From contig NZ_JAVIFX010000029.1 of assembly GCF_031157255.1 (NCBI RefSeq), positions 1 to 64,000 of the forward strand: a stretch of 64,000 bases of DNA, read 5' to 3'. Source of the DNA: Bradyrhizobium sp. LHD-71 (lineage in GTDB: Bacteria; Pseudomonadota; Alphaproteobacteria; Rhizobiales; Xanthobacteraceae). Positions 9,068 through 16,314 of this stretch are shown here, piece by piece (within the stretch, counting starts at the first letter, position 1; each line of letters starts with the position of its first letter). The notes under the pieces are model-generated. The model was not told the origin of the DNA. It did not search any database and saw nothing but the letters and a program-made list of their open reading frames with translations. A program made the translations under genes and the position numbers.

Positions 9068-10153
9068 TCAATTCGGTTCGAACTTGAACGGCTCAGTAGC
9101 GACGATCTCGATCCCGAAGCCGTTGAGTCCCTTGAAATCGACGGCGCTCGAGGTGAGATGGCGGATCGACGTGACGCCCAGATCGCGCAGGATCTGCGCG
9201 CCGACACCGACCTCGCGCCATTGCTGGTTGCGTGCGGCCTCCGCGGAATTCGGCTCGCCGAGCGGCGCGACCGGCACGCCGGCAGCGCCGTCGCGCAGGT
9301 AGATCAGCACGCCGCTGCCGTTCGTCTGAAAATATTCCAGAGCAGCACGTACGCGGCTCACGCCGGTGAACAGATCACGCACCAGATTGGGCTTGTGGAA
9401 GCGCGTCAGCACGTTCTTGCCGTCGCCGATCCCCTTGTAGACGTAGGCGACGTGGTAGATGTCGTCGAACGGCGTGCAATAGGCGTAGCCTTGCAGCGGC
9501 CCAATCGGGCTTTCAACCGTAAACGTCGACACGCGCTCGACCAGCTTCTCGCGGGCCTGCCGGTAGGCAATCAGGTCGGCGATCGTCACGAGCTTCAGGT
9601 TGTGCTTCTTGGCAAAGGCGCTGACCTGCGCGCCCTTCATCACTGAGCCGTCGTCGTTCATGAGTTCAGAGATGACACCGACCGGCGGCAGGTTCGAAAG
9701 CCGGCACAAGTCGACCGCGGCCTCCGTATGGCCGGAGCGAAGCAGCACGCCGCCGTCGCGCGCAATCAGCGGGAAGATATGGCCGGGACGCGCGAAATCG
9801 TTGGCGCCGACATTCGGATTGGCGAGCGCCCGGCAGCAGGCGGTGCGTTCCTCGGCCGAAATGCCGGTCGTACCGCCAGGTTTGTAGTCGATCGAAATAG
9901 TAAATGCGGTTGTATGCGCGGAATCGTTGTGGGCGACCATCGGATCGAGCCGCAGGCGGCGCGCATCTTCAGAGGTAATGGGCGCGCAAACGATACCGGA
10001 GGTGTGGCGGATGATGAAAGCCATCTTCTCCGGCGTGCAGAGCGCGGCTGCGACAATGAGGTCGCCCTCGCCTTCGCGATCGTCATCATCGGTGACGACA
10101 ACCATCTCGCCTTCGGCGAACGCCTTCAGAACTTCGGGGATAGGATGGGCCAT
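9068..10153 (-). CDS. ribB: 3,4-dihydroxy-2-butanone-4-phosphate synthase with degenerate GTP cyclohydrolase II domain (RibBA/RibBX type)
   Basis: This 361-residue protein has a complete RibB domain at about residues 1-205, with DDDDREGEGDLI, RHTSGIVCAP and the GHTEAAVDL segment. RibB makes the four-carbon unit of riboflavin from ribulose 5-phosphate. The C-terminal half aligns with GTP cyclohydrolase II but lacks the three zinc-binding cysteines: where active enzymes have a C-x10-C-x-C pattern, this one reads HKPNLVRDLFTGVSRVR. The second activity is therefore probably lost, as known for RibBX-type proteins of some proteobacteria. No FMN riboswitch was seen in the 190 bp upstream. Confidence 0.9.
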   Translation of the reverse strand: MAHPIPEVLKAFAEGEMVVVTDDDDREGEGDLIVAAALCTPEKMAFIIRHTSGIVCAPITSEDARRLRLDPMVAHNDSAHTTAFTISIDYKPGGTTGISAEERTACCRALANPNVGANDFARPGHIFPLIARDGGVLLRSGHTEAAVDLCRLSNLPPVGVISELMNDDGSVMKGAQVSAFAKKHNLKLVTIADLIAYRQAREKLVERVSTFTVESPIGPLQGYAYCTPFDDIYHVAYVYKGIGDGKNVLTRFHKPNLVRDLFTGVSRVRAALEYFQTNGSGVLIYLRDGAAGVPVAPLGEPNSAEAARNQQWREVGVGAQILRDLGVTSIRHLTSSAVDFKGLNGFGIEIVATEPFKFEPN

Positions 10154-10346
10154 AGCTCGCTCGGTTGGTCGGGGCTGGAACCTTTAGACCGTCCGGCGGT
10201 CCGTTACTAGCTAGGTTACGCAGAGCAGAACGGCTATTCCGGCGGACGGCTTCAGAACCTTTATTCCGCTGTGCAGAAGCAGTTGACGCGGCCCGATGTC
10301 AATCGCAATGGTCGCGCGCAAGAGCAAGAAACGCTGGAGAGCGCAT

Positions 10347-11330
10347 ATGGGTCTGGCCTTCAATCGACGCAACGTCCTGCTTGCCGTAGCTGGCATCGCC
10401 GCACTTGGCGCGGCCGGACCGACGCAGGCTCAGGAATGGCCGAACCGCGACATCACCTTCATCGTGCCCTATGCTCCGGGCGGCTCGACCGATCCGATCA
10501 GCCGGAAGTTTTGCGAAATCCTCGAGAAGGAACTGAAGGTCAAGCTCATTGTCGAGAACAAGCCGGGCGCGTCCGCCACCATCGGCACCGGAGCCGTGGT
10601 CCGCGCCGCGCCGGACGGCTACACCATCGGCCTCGGTTCGAACTCGTCGCTCGCCTACCAGCCGCTGGAGATGAAGGGCCTCGCCTGGAAGGACACCGAT
10701 GGCTACCAGTCGATCGTCAAGCTGGCCGACCTGCCGTCGATTCTCGGCGTCCCTGCCGACAGCAGATTCAAGACCTTCGACGACTTCATCGCGGAAGCGC
10801 GCAAGAACCCGGGCAAGCTGAAGGTGTCCGTTTCGGGCTTGCGCACAACGCCCGATCTGGCCATGCAACATTTCAACAAACAGTCGGGCCTGCGTGTGAC
10901 CACCGTGCCGTTTACCGGCGGTGGTGGTGAGGCGCTGCTCGCGGCGTTGGGTGGCCGGGTCGATGGTTCGGTCGGCTTCGGTGCGACCATGAAGGGCCAG
11001 GTCGATGCCGGCAAGCTGCGCGTCATCGCAACCTTCAGCAACGACAAATACTTCCTGTTCCCGGACGCCAAGCCGACCGGCGAGACCCCGTGGAAGTCCG
11101 CCGTTCGCACCGCCTACTATGTGATCGCGCCCAAGGGCATTCCACAGCCGATCCTCGACAAGCTGTTCGCCGCTTCGAAGAAGGTGCTCGAAGGCGAAGA
11201 CTTCAAAGCCTTTGCCGTCGCCAACGGCTACACCATGGACCCCAAGTTCGGCGACGACATGAAAAAGGAACTGATGGACTATGAAAGGCAGTTCAAGGAA
11301 GTGAACGACTTTCTTGAAAGCGCGAAATAG
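10347..11330 (+). CDS. tctC: TctC-type solute-binding protein of a tripartite tricarboxylate transporter
   Basis: This 327-residue periplasmic protein has an N-terminal export signal (FNRRNVLLAVAGIAALGAAG, cleaved near TQAQ). The TctC/Bug family features follow: WPNRDITFIVPYAPGGSTD at the start of the mature part and ENKPGASATIGTGAVVRAAPDGYT. It should capture a carboxylated substrate in the periplasm for the TctA-TctB membrane partners encoded immediately downstream. The start at 10347 was chosen because GGAG lies 8 nt upstream; the longer frame from 10296 adds 17 unlikely residues. The stop codon abuts the tctB start. Confidence 0.92.
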   Translation: MGLAFNRRNVLLAVAGIAALGAAGPTQAQEWPNRDITFIVPYAPGGSTDPISRKFCEILEKELKVKLIVENKPGASATIGTGAVVRAAPDGYTIGLGSNSSLAYQPLEMKGLAWKDTDGYQSIVKLADLPSILGVPADSRFKTFDDFIAEARKNPGKLKVSVSGLRTTPDLAMQHFNKQSGLRVTTVPFTGGGGEALLAALGGRVDGSVGFGATMKGQVDAGKLRVIATFSNDKYFLFPDAKPTGETPWKSAVRTAYYVIAPKGIPQPILDKLFAASKKVLEGEDFKAFAVANGYTMDPKFGDDMKKELMDYERQFKEVNDFLESAK

Positions 11331-11819
11331 ATGAGCAGCCACACCTGTTCAGTCGCCACCGGGCGACGCATTGCGGCCGTTGCAGGTCTCGTCCTTAGCG
11401 CCGCCTATACATTCTACGCCTGGCGCGAACTGGATTTTGGGCGATGGCACCGGCCAGGCGCGGCGATCTTTCCGATCGCCGTCGGTATCATCCTGGCGGT
11501 CGCTTCCATCGCCATTCTGCTCGAGCGCAGGAACACGTCGAACGAGGTTCACGGCGCCACGTTCACGTTGCCGGCCGGCGCTGATCTGCGACGGTTGGTG
11601 TTTGTGCTCGGCGCGTTCGCGATCTACTTCGTGGCCATGGAGTACATCGGTCACCTGATCGCCTCGGCTCTGTTCCTGTTCGTGGCGATGGCAATTCTCT
11701 CGGACAAATCAAAGCTCCGCCTTGCGCTATACGCAGTCGTCATCGCCGGTTCATTCGAACTGTTCTTTGTCCGCTTCCTTCAGGTGCAGATGCCCTACGG
11801 CCTGACGCGGCTATTCTGA
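11331..11819 (+). CDS. tctB: TctB-type small membrane subunit of a tripartite tricarboxylate transporter
   Basis: This 162-residue protein has four to five hydrophobic helices and the TctB pattern of an early WRELDFGRWHRPGAAIFPIAVG loop. That loop corresponds to the family's conserved P-x-x-FP segment between helices one and two. It is the small integral membrane subunit that works with TctA. The ATG follows the tctC stop codon with no gap, so the three genes form one operon. The substrate is unknown, since these systems carry many organic acids. Confidence 0.88.
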   Translation: MSSHTCSVATGRRIAAVAGLVLSAAYTFYAWRELDFGRWHRPGAAIFPIAVGIILAVASIAILLERRNTSNEVHGATFTLPAGADLRRLVFVLGAFAIYFVAMEYIGHLIASALFLFVAMAILSDKSKLRLALYAVVIAGSFELFFVRFLQVQMPYGLTRLF

Positions 11820-11834
11820 GGTCGACGCTTCCCC

Positions 11835-13352
11835 ATGACTGCTTTCGAGGGATTGTTCTACGGGCTTGGCGTCGCGATGACACCGGCCAACCTGCTCGCC
11901 GCCTTCGCCGGAGCATTTGCCGGGACGGCGATCGGTGTGCTGCCCGGACTGGGGCCTGTTGCCGGCGTGGCTCTGATCCTGCCTCTGACATTCTCTCTCG
12001 ATCCGACGGCCGGGCTCATCATGATGGCGGGGATCTTCTACGGGTCGATGTATGGCGGCTCGACCACAGCGATCCTTCTGAATATTCCCGGCGAGTCCGC
12101 CTCAGTCGTCACCGCCATCGACGGCTACAAGCTTGCGCGCAGGGGGCGCGCCGGCGCGACACTGACGATCGTCGCCGTCGGCTCATTCGTCGGCGGCACG
12201 TTGGCCGTAATCGGCGTCATGCTGTTTTCGGCGGCATTGGCCAAGGTGGCGATCCTGTTTGGACCTGCCGACTTCTTCGCGCTGACCTTCGGCGGCCTGA
12301 TGGTTATGGCCCGCATTTCCGGAGGCACGCTCGCCTCCTCGCTGCTGCCAATGGCGGTCGGACTTGCGCTCGGCACGATCGGCCAGGAGGCGGTGACCGG
12401 CGAAACCCGTTACACGTTCGGTATCCTGCATCTGGTAGAAGGCGTCTCGCTCGTGCCAATCGTCGTCGGCCTCTATGGGCTCGCCGAGCTCATGCTGCTG
12501 ATCGAGGACAAGGCGCATGCCGCAGCCCGCCCGCAAAGCGTGAAGATGCGCGAACTGTTGCCGACCCGCACGGAGTGGAAGCGCGCAGTGCCCTCATGGC
12601 TGCGCGGCACTGGTCTCGGTTTCCTGTTCGGCCTGGTGCCGGGGCCGGCAGCGACCCTCTCCTCGTTCGCCTCCTACCGGCTGGAGAAAGCAGTCTCCAA
12701 ACACGCCGACGAAATCGGCAGCGGCGCGATCGAAGGCGTCGCTGGCCCTGAAGCGGCCAACAACTCAGCGGCAACGGCGTCGCTCGTGCCGCTGCTCGCG
12801 CTCGGCATTCCGTTCACACCGATCGCCGCGCTGATGATCTCGGCAATGCTGGTGCAGGGCGTGCAACCGGGACCGCTTCTGATCACCGAGAAGCCCGAGA
12901 TCTTCTGGGGCCTGATCGCCTCGGTTTATATCGGCAACGTCATGCTGCTTGCCTTGAACATTCCGATGATCGGCGTGTGGGTCAGCCTCCTGCGGATTCC
13001 GCTTTACCTGTTTCTGCCGATCCTGCTGGTGCTATCCGTCATCGGCGCCTACAGCGTCCGCAACAGCATCTTCGACGTCTGGGTGCTGCTCGGGGCCGGC
13101 CTGCTCGGCTATGCCTTCAACAAGCTGCGCTTCCAGCTTGCACCGCTGGTTGTCGGCCTGATCCTCGGCCCGAATATCGAGAAGCACTTTCGCGAGACGC
13201 TGTTTCTCAGCCAGGGCGACCTGTGGGCCTTCGTCGATACGCCGATTGCGATCACCGTGTGGATTCTGGTCGCGGGCATCCTTGCGGTCGGATACTTCGC
13301 GCGCCGGCGCACATCCGTGGCCACCGCCATGGCGCAGGAAAGCAGCCTCTAG
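11835..13352 (+). CDS. tctA: TctA-type large permease subunit of a tripartite tricarboxylate transporter
   Basis: This 505-residue membrane protein has about 11-12 helices. The signature motifs are near the N-terminus (GVLPGLGPVAGVALILPLTF, then the MMAGIFYGSMYGGSTTAILLNIPGE loop) and in the middle (GLVPGPAATLSSFASYRLEK and PEAANNSAATASLVPLLALG), as in TctA transporters. It is expected to move the substrate delivered by the TctC protein, driven by an ion gradient. It is separated from tctB by 15 bp. It ends 13 bp before the convergent hypothetical gene. Confidence 0.93.
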   Translation: MTAFEGLFYGLGVAMTPANLLAAFAGAFAGTAIGVLPGLGPVAGVALILPLTFSLDPTAGLIMMAGIFYGSMYGGSTTAILLNIPGESASVVTAIDGYKLARRGRAGATLTIVAVGSFVGGTLAVIGVMLFSAALAKVAILFGPADFFALTFGGLMVMARISGGTLASSLLPMAVGLALGTIGQEAVTGETRYTFGILHLVEGVSLVPIVVGLYGLAELMLLIEDKAHAAARPQSVKMRELLPTRTEWKRAVPSWLRGTGLGFLFGLVPGPAATLSSFASYRLEKAVSKHADEIGSGAIEGVAGPEAANNSAATASLVPLLALGIPFTPIAALMISAMLVQGVQPGPLLITEKPEIFWGLIASVYIGNVMLLALNIPMIGVWVSLLRIPLYLFLPILLVLSVIGAYSVRNSIFDVWVLLGAGLLGYAFNKLRFQLAPLVVGLILGPNIEKHFRETLFLSQGDLWAFVDTPIAITVWILVAGILAVGYFARRRTSVATAMAQESSL

Positions 13353-13365
13353 ATCGTACGGCCGC

Positions 13366-13773
13366 CTAACCGAGCACGGGCTCGATATCCTCGCCGAGGT
13401 CATCATCGTCGAGATCGTCAACAGGGCGAGCAAACGTCGCGAGCGGCGCGGTGGAAAGCGTGACCTTGCGCCGGCTGCTCGCTTCAATCGCGACGGGCTT
13501 GCGCGCCGCCTGCTGCGCCTGGGCATAGATCGTCGAACCCAAGGTCCCGCCCCACTCCGTCAGGTCTCGCAATTCGCAGGTTGATGCGATCGCCAGTGCA
13601 AGGTCCTGCATATGGCTGCGGCGATAGCAGAACAGCGCCAGCATGGCGCGAGTCTCAGGCGGCACGGACCGGGCGAGCTCCTGAAGCCCTTGCGGACTTG
13701 CGCGGTAAAGGCTTCCGAGCAGTTCGTCTTCCACAGGGCAGTCGTCTTTGGCGAAAGCATCTCGGCTGGACAT
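13366..13773 (-). CDS. Hypothetical protein of 135 residues
   Basis: No family was recognised. The protein is soluble. Residues about 14-75 are Ala/Leu-rich and helical (LLGSLYRASPQGLQELARSV, PETRAMLALFCYRRSHMQDL), and the C-terminal 25 residues are strongly acidic (DDLDDDDLGEDIEP). The composition and codon use match the neighbouring genes, so it is probably a real gene. It converges on tctA with a 13-bp gap and no obvious terminator. A longer N-terminus is not possible in frame without losing a start codon. Confidence 0.65.
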   Translation of the reverse strand: MSSRDAFAKDDCPVEDELLGSLYRASPQGLQELARSVPPETRAMLALFCYRRSHMQDLALAIASTCELRDLTEWGGTLGSTIYAQAQQAARKPVAIEASSRRKVTLSTAPLATFARPVDDLDDDDLGEDIEPVLG

Positions 13774-14078
13774 CTGGCAATTTCTCCCCCGACGGCTACC
13801 GCAAGATTGCTGAGTGATTTCTTAAGAATGGATTAACCAGCCGTTCGAGATTGTTAACGCGAAAACCGCAAATTTCAGGAAAGCCGCGCGTCCTTCCTTA
13901 CTTGATCTGGTCGCGTCGCTTGGCCGCCCCACGAGATGTGGAGCACGACGGACACGATTTGAACCGAAGTCGCTGATTCGGGCGTGCTTCGTTCACATCT
14001 CGTTCAAAGTGTTAACGTGCCGGCTGCGGCAGCGTGCGAGGCGTCGCAATAAGGGACGGGAAAAAGATCGGCCCAACA
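13774..14078. other. Intergenic stretch of about 300 bp with no gene seen
   Basis: It lies upstream of the leftward 135-residue gene and downstream of the leftward DUF1236 gene. It is less GC-rich than the genes, with GATTAACC and GTTAACG boxes near 13831-13862 and 14007-14017 that may mark a promoter. No open frame with a ribosome-binding site was found. Confidence 0.4.
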
Positions 14079-14110
14079 AAATGGCCCCGCCAAAGGCGGG
14101 GCCATTTTCG
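14079..14110 (-). terminator. Strong bidirectional terminator hairpin
   Basis: The arms AAAATGGCCCCGCC and GGCGGGGCCATTTT are perfectly complementary around an AAA loop, with A/T runs on both sides. It lies about 18 bp after the stop of the DUF1236 gene and should terminate that transcript. Confidence 0.9.
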
Positions 14111-14127
14111 TCGAGCAAAGATAGCCG

Positions 14128-14514
14128 CTACTGAAGGATGTGGACGATCCGGCGCGAGCGAGGCTCGACGATCACGCGCTGATCATTCACCACCGCGTAG
14201 CGGTAATCCGGATACTCCCGCACCGAGCGCAGTCGGACGCTCGATGGCAAGCGCTCGCCGACCACGATGCGCTCACGGACGGTGACCGACGGTGCGTTCG
14301 CGCGCTCAACCGACATGATCAGTGCATTCGGAATCTCAACCGCTGCACCGACCGCCGCGCCGACTGTACCGCCGACGATTGCGCCCACCGGACCGCCGAT
14401 CTGGCCGCCAGTCGCTGCACCGCTTGCCGCGCCCTGCCCTGTCGTCGACTGGGCGTTTGCAATGATGGGGGTGGCCGCGACTGCGGCGACCGCCAAGACA
14501 AACTTGATGTTCAT
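14128..14514 (-). CDS. DUF1236-type exported protein with glycine-zipper segment
   Basis: This protein of about 128 residues has a signal peptide (IKFVLAVAAVAATPIIANAQ). A Gly/Ala-rich glycine-zipper-like stretch follows (about residues 25-60). The C-terminal DUF1236 region carries RERIVVGERLPSSVRL, the YPDYRYAVVNDQRVIVEP core and the ending RRIVHILQ. This family is common in Bradyrhizobium-like bacteria; its function is unknown and it is presumably an envelope protein. Two ATG codons are in tandem. The second, at 14514, has GGAGG 6 nt upstream and was preferred over the first at 14517. Confidence 0.82.
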   Translation of the reverse strand: MNIKFVLAVAAVAATPIIANAQSTTGQGAASGAATGGQIGGPVGAIVGGTVGAAVGAAVEIPNALIMSVERANAPSVTVRERIVVGERLPSSVRLRSVREYPDYRYAVVNDQRVIVEPRSRRIVHILQ

Positions 14515-14695
14515 CATGTTCCTCCCGGTTGATTGTTCAACATCTCTAAAACCGGTTACGGGACTTCACGTTCCCCGATTGGATGGGAGGCCTTCCAGAT
14601 GCACACGCGCATGCATGCCACGAATGCGCCAGCGCGGTGCCAACGCCCGCTCAAGTCTGCCAAAGCATTCATCAACAAGACCAAAAGAGGACGTC

Positions 14696-14905
14696 ATGCC
14701 GCTTCACGATCGTCAGGCACAGTTCGACAGGCTGAAGCCGCGACTGCATCAGGTTGAATTCGAGCACCTCAAATCGCGGCTCGATACGGCGCAGCTTGAG
14801 CTGACCATCGCAGCGCTGCGCCAGACGCTGCCCGAAACCAAGGCCAGCGAAGCAGAGGCAACCCTGCGCCGCATGTTCGCGCGTGCCAAACGCTGGGAGG
14901 CGTAA
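14696..14905 (+). CDS. Small coiled-coil protein of 69 residues
   Basis: The frame starting MPLHDRQAQF has AGAGG 5 nt upstream of its ATG. Nearly the whole chain is predicted helical with a heptad pattern: leucines recur in FDRLKPRLHQVEFEHLKSRL and LELTIAALRQTLPET, and the tail LRRMFARAKRWEA is basic. No family was recognised. It is encoded between two envelope/stress-type genes. The longer frame from 14267 is antisense to the DUF1236 gene and was rejected as its start. Confidence 0.62.
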   Translation: MPLHDRQAQFDRLKPRLHQVEFEHLKSRLDTAQLELTIAALRQTLPETKASEAEATLRRMFARAKRWEA

Positions 14906-14921
14906 CCGCGCGCGGCGCAGC

Positions 14922-15012
14922 TGTAGCCCGCATGAGCAGAGCGATATGCGGGAAACGGCATCAGCCGGCAGTGAGAGCGTCCCCGCATATCGCTGCGCTC
15001 ATGCAGGCTACA
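14922..15012. repeat. GTAGCCCGCATGAGC-type palindromic repeat, copy 1
   Basis: The left arm at 14922-14952 opens TGTAGCCCGCATGAGC and runs to ATATGCGGG. The right arm at 14981-15012 is its near-perfect inverse, ending GCTCATGCAGGCTACA. The spacer is about 28 nt. It fills the gap between the small coiled-coil gene and the first PRC-barrel gene. A second copy lies at 38430-38510. Confidence 0.85.
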
Positions 15013-15025
15013 AACTGCGATAACG

Positions 15026-15403
15026 TCAGAAGCCCCAGTACGGCGGCACGTTGTAATAGTTGTACAGCTTTGCCTCATCGATCCGATCGCCGAAGTCGAA
15101 CTCGGTATTCTGCTCCGAGGACGGAGCCTTGCGCAGAACGTCGTCGGCGATGTCGAGCTCATAGGCGTCGAGTTCGACGTTGTAGTTCAGCAGCGACCAG
15201 GGAATCGGCAGATGCTTGTGGCCGATGCCCAGGAATCCACCGAAGCTCAGGACGGCGTAGGCAACCTTGCCTGAGATCTTGTCGATCATCAGCCGCTCAA
15301 TGGAGCCGATCTTGTCACCCTTCGGACGGCGAACGGCCGTCCCTTCCACTCGGTCGCTGGCGATCAGCGTGTGCTTCTTTCGGACGATTGTGTCGCTCGT
15401 CAT
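15026..15403 (-). CDS. PRC-barrel domain protein (cytoplasmic)
   Basis: This 125-residue protein starts at MTSDTIVRKKHTL with AAGGGAGG just upstream. A PRC-barrel domain covers about residues 10-85: HTLIASDRVEGTAVRRPKGDKIGSIERL, then the turn VAYAVLSFGGFLGIG and PIPWSLLNY. A short tail rich in acidic and aromatic residues ends YYNVPPYWGF. There is no signal peptide. PRC-barrel proteins of this type are often stress-related or bind other macromolecules, but no specific role is established. It is a paralogue of the next gene and both are transcribed leftwards. Confidence 0.88.
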   Translation of the reverse strand: MTSDTIVRKKHTLIASDRVEGTAVRRPKGDKIGSIERLMIDKISGKVAYAVLSFGGFLGIGHKHLPIPWSLLNYNVELDAYELDIADDVLRKAPSSEQNTEFDFGDRIDEAKLYNYYNVPPYWGF

Positions 15404-15557
15404 GAATGCCTCCCTTGAATTTATTGCATGGGAGAACGCACGGCGCCGCAGGCAAGTTCCCACGCCTCGCACACGTTCATGGGTTTGCAGTCGACAAGCA
15501 AAGGCCGCAGCCAGGCGACAAGCACGGCTGCGGCCTCTTGCTGAACGTGTGGACGCG

Positions 15558-16106
15558 TTAATTCGCGTATTTGAACTGCGGCAGAGCCTTGAGCTGCTCC
15601 CTGGTCATGCTCAGCTTGGCATGATCAGGATTGATGCTCGGCTTCGACGCGCTCGTCGTACCGGTCGTGCCGGTTGTACCCGTCGTGCCGACCGAGCCGC
15701 CCGCACCGCCACCCGGCGACGTACCCGAACTTGAGGTCGTACGCATCGGCTCATTGACGAACTTCAACTGGTCGAAGTCCACGGCGATGTCACTCTCGCC
15801 GATCCCCAGGAAGCCGCCGACGCCGATCACCGCCTTGCTGATCTTACCGCTGGAATCCGTCAACAGATCGTTGATCGAGCCGAGACGTTCGTTGGCATCG
15901 TTGTACACATAGAGGCCGATGACCTTCGACGTACGCCACTCATTCGCGCTCTGCGTCTGCGTCGGTGCCGAACTATCCGCCCGAGGCATCGATGAAGACT
16001 GCCCCGTCGGAGCGGACTCCTTGGGCGGAGCAGGCGCCTGAGCGAAAGCGGTGGTGGAGACGAGTGCAGCCGCCGCCAATCCAACCGCAAATTTCTTTGC
16101 GAACAT
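15558..16106 (-). CDS. PRC-barrel domain protein, exported, with Gly/Thr repeat linker
   Basis: This 182-residue protein starts at MFAKKFAVGL with GGAGG 6 nt upstream. Its signal peptide ends near AFAQ. The PRC-barrel at about residues 55-115 shares the ISKAVIGVGGFLGIGESDIAVDF pattern with the neighbouring paralogue. A low-complexity linker with repeated GTT units (GTTGTTGTTGTT) follows. A conserved tail with SMTREQLKALPQFKYAN closes the chain. It is probably a periplasmic protein of unknown role. The repeat-coding DNA around 15655-15705 is a 9-bp tandem repeat that could vary in copy number. Confidence 0.87.
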   Translation of the reverse strand: MFAKKFAVGLAAAALVSTTAFAQAPAPPKESAPTGQSSSMPRADSSAPTQTQSANEWRTSKVIGLYVYNDANERLGSINDLLTDSSGKISKAVIGVGGFLGIGESDIAVDFDQLKFVNEPMRTTSSSGTSPGGGAGGSVGTTGTTGTTGTTSASKPSINPDHAKLSMTREQLKALPQFKYAN

Positions 16107-16314
16107 GTCTATCCTCCACTGCATGTTGTACCCTTTGAACGCGCGACGTATGACGATGTTCCGGCTCGAACATCGCTGCGAAGATGTCACGTTTGAGCAA
16201 GCGGCGGTCCGCGTTCGCACAGTTTTGCAACTATCCGCGCAGTTCCAGCGATTGGCATTCGTCACGTTTGCTGTCATTTTGGGAACTTGAAGGAACCGCC
16301 GCAGCGAACCACAC

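Noticed and set aside
10154-10346. Possible FMN riboswitch upstream of the RibBA-like gene
   Set aside because: None of the conserved RFN segments could be found on the minus strand.
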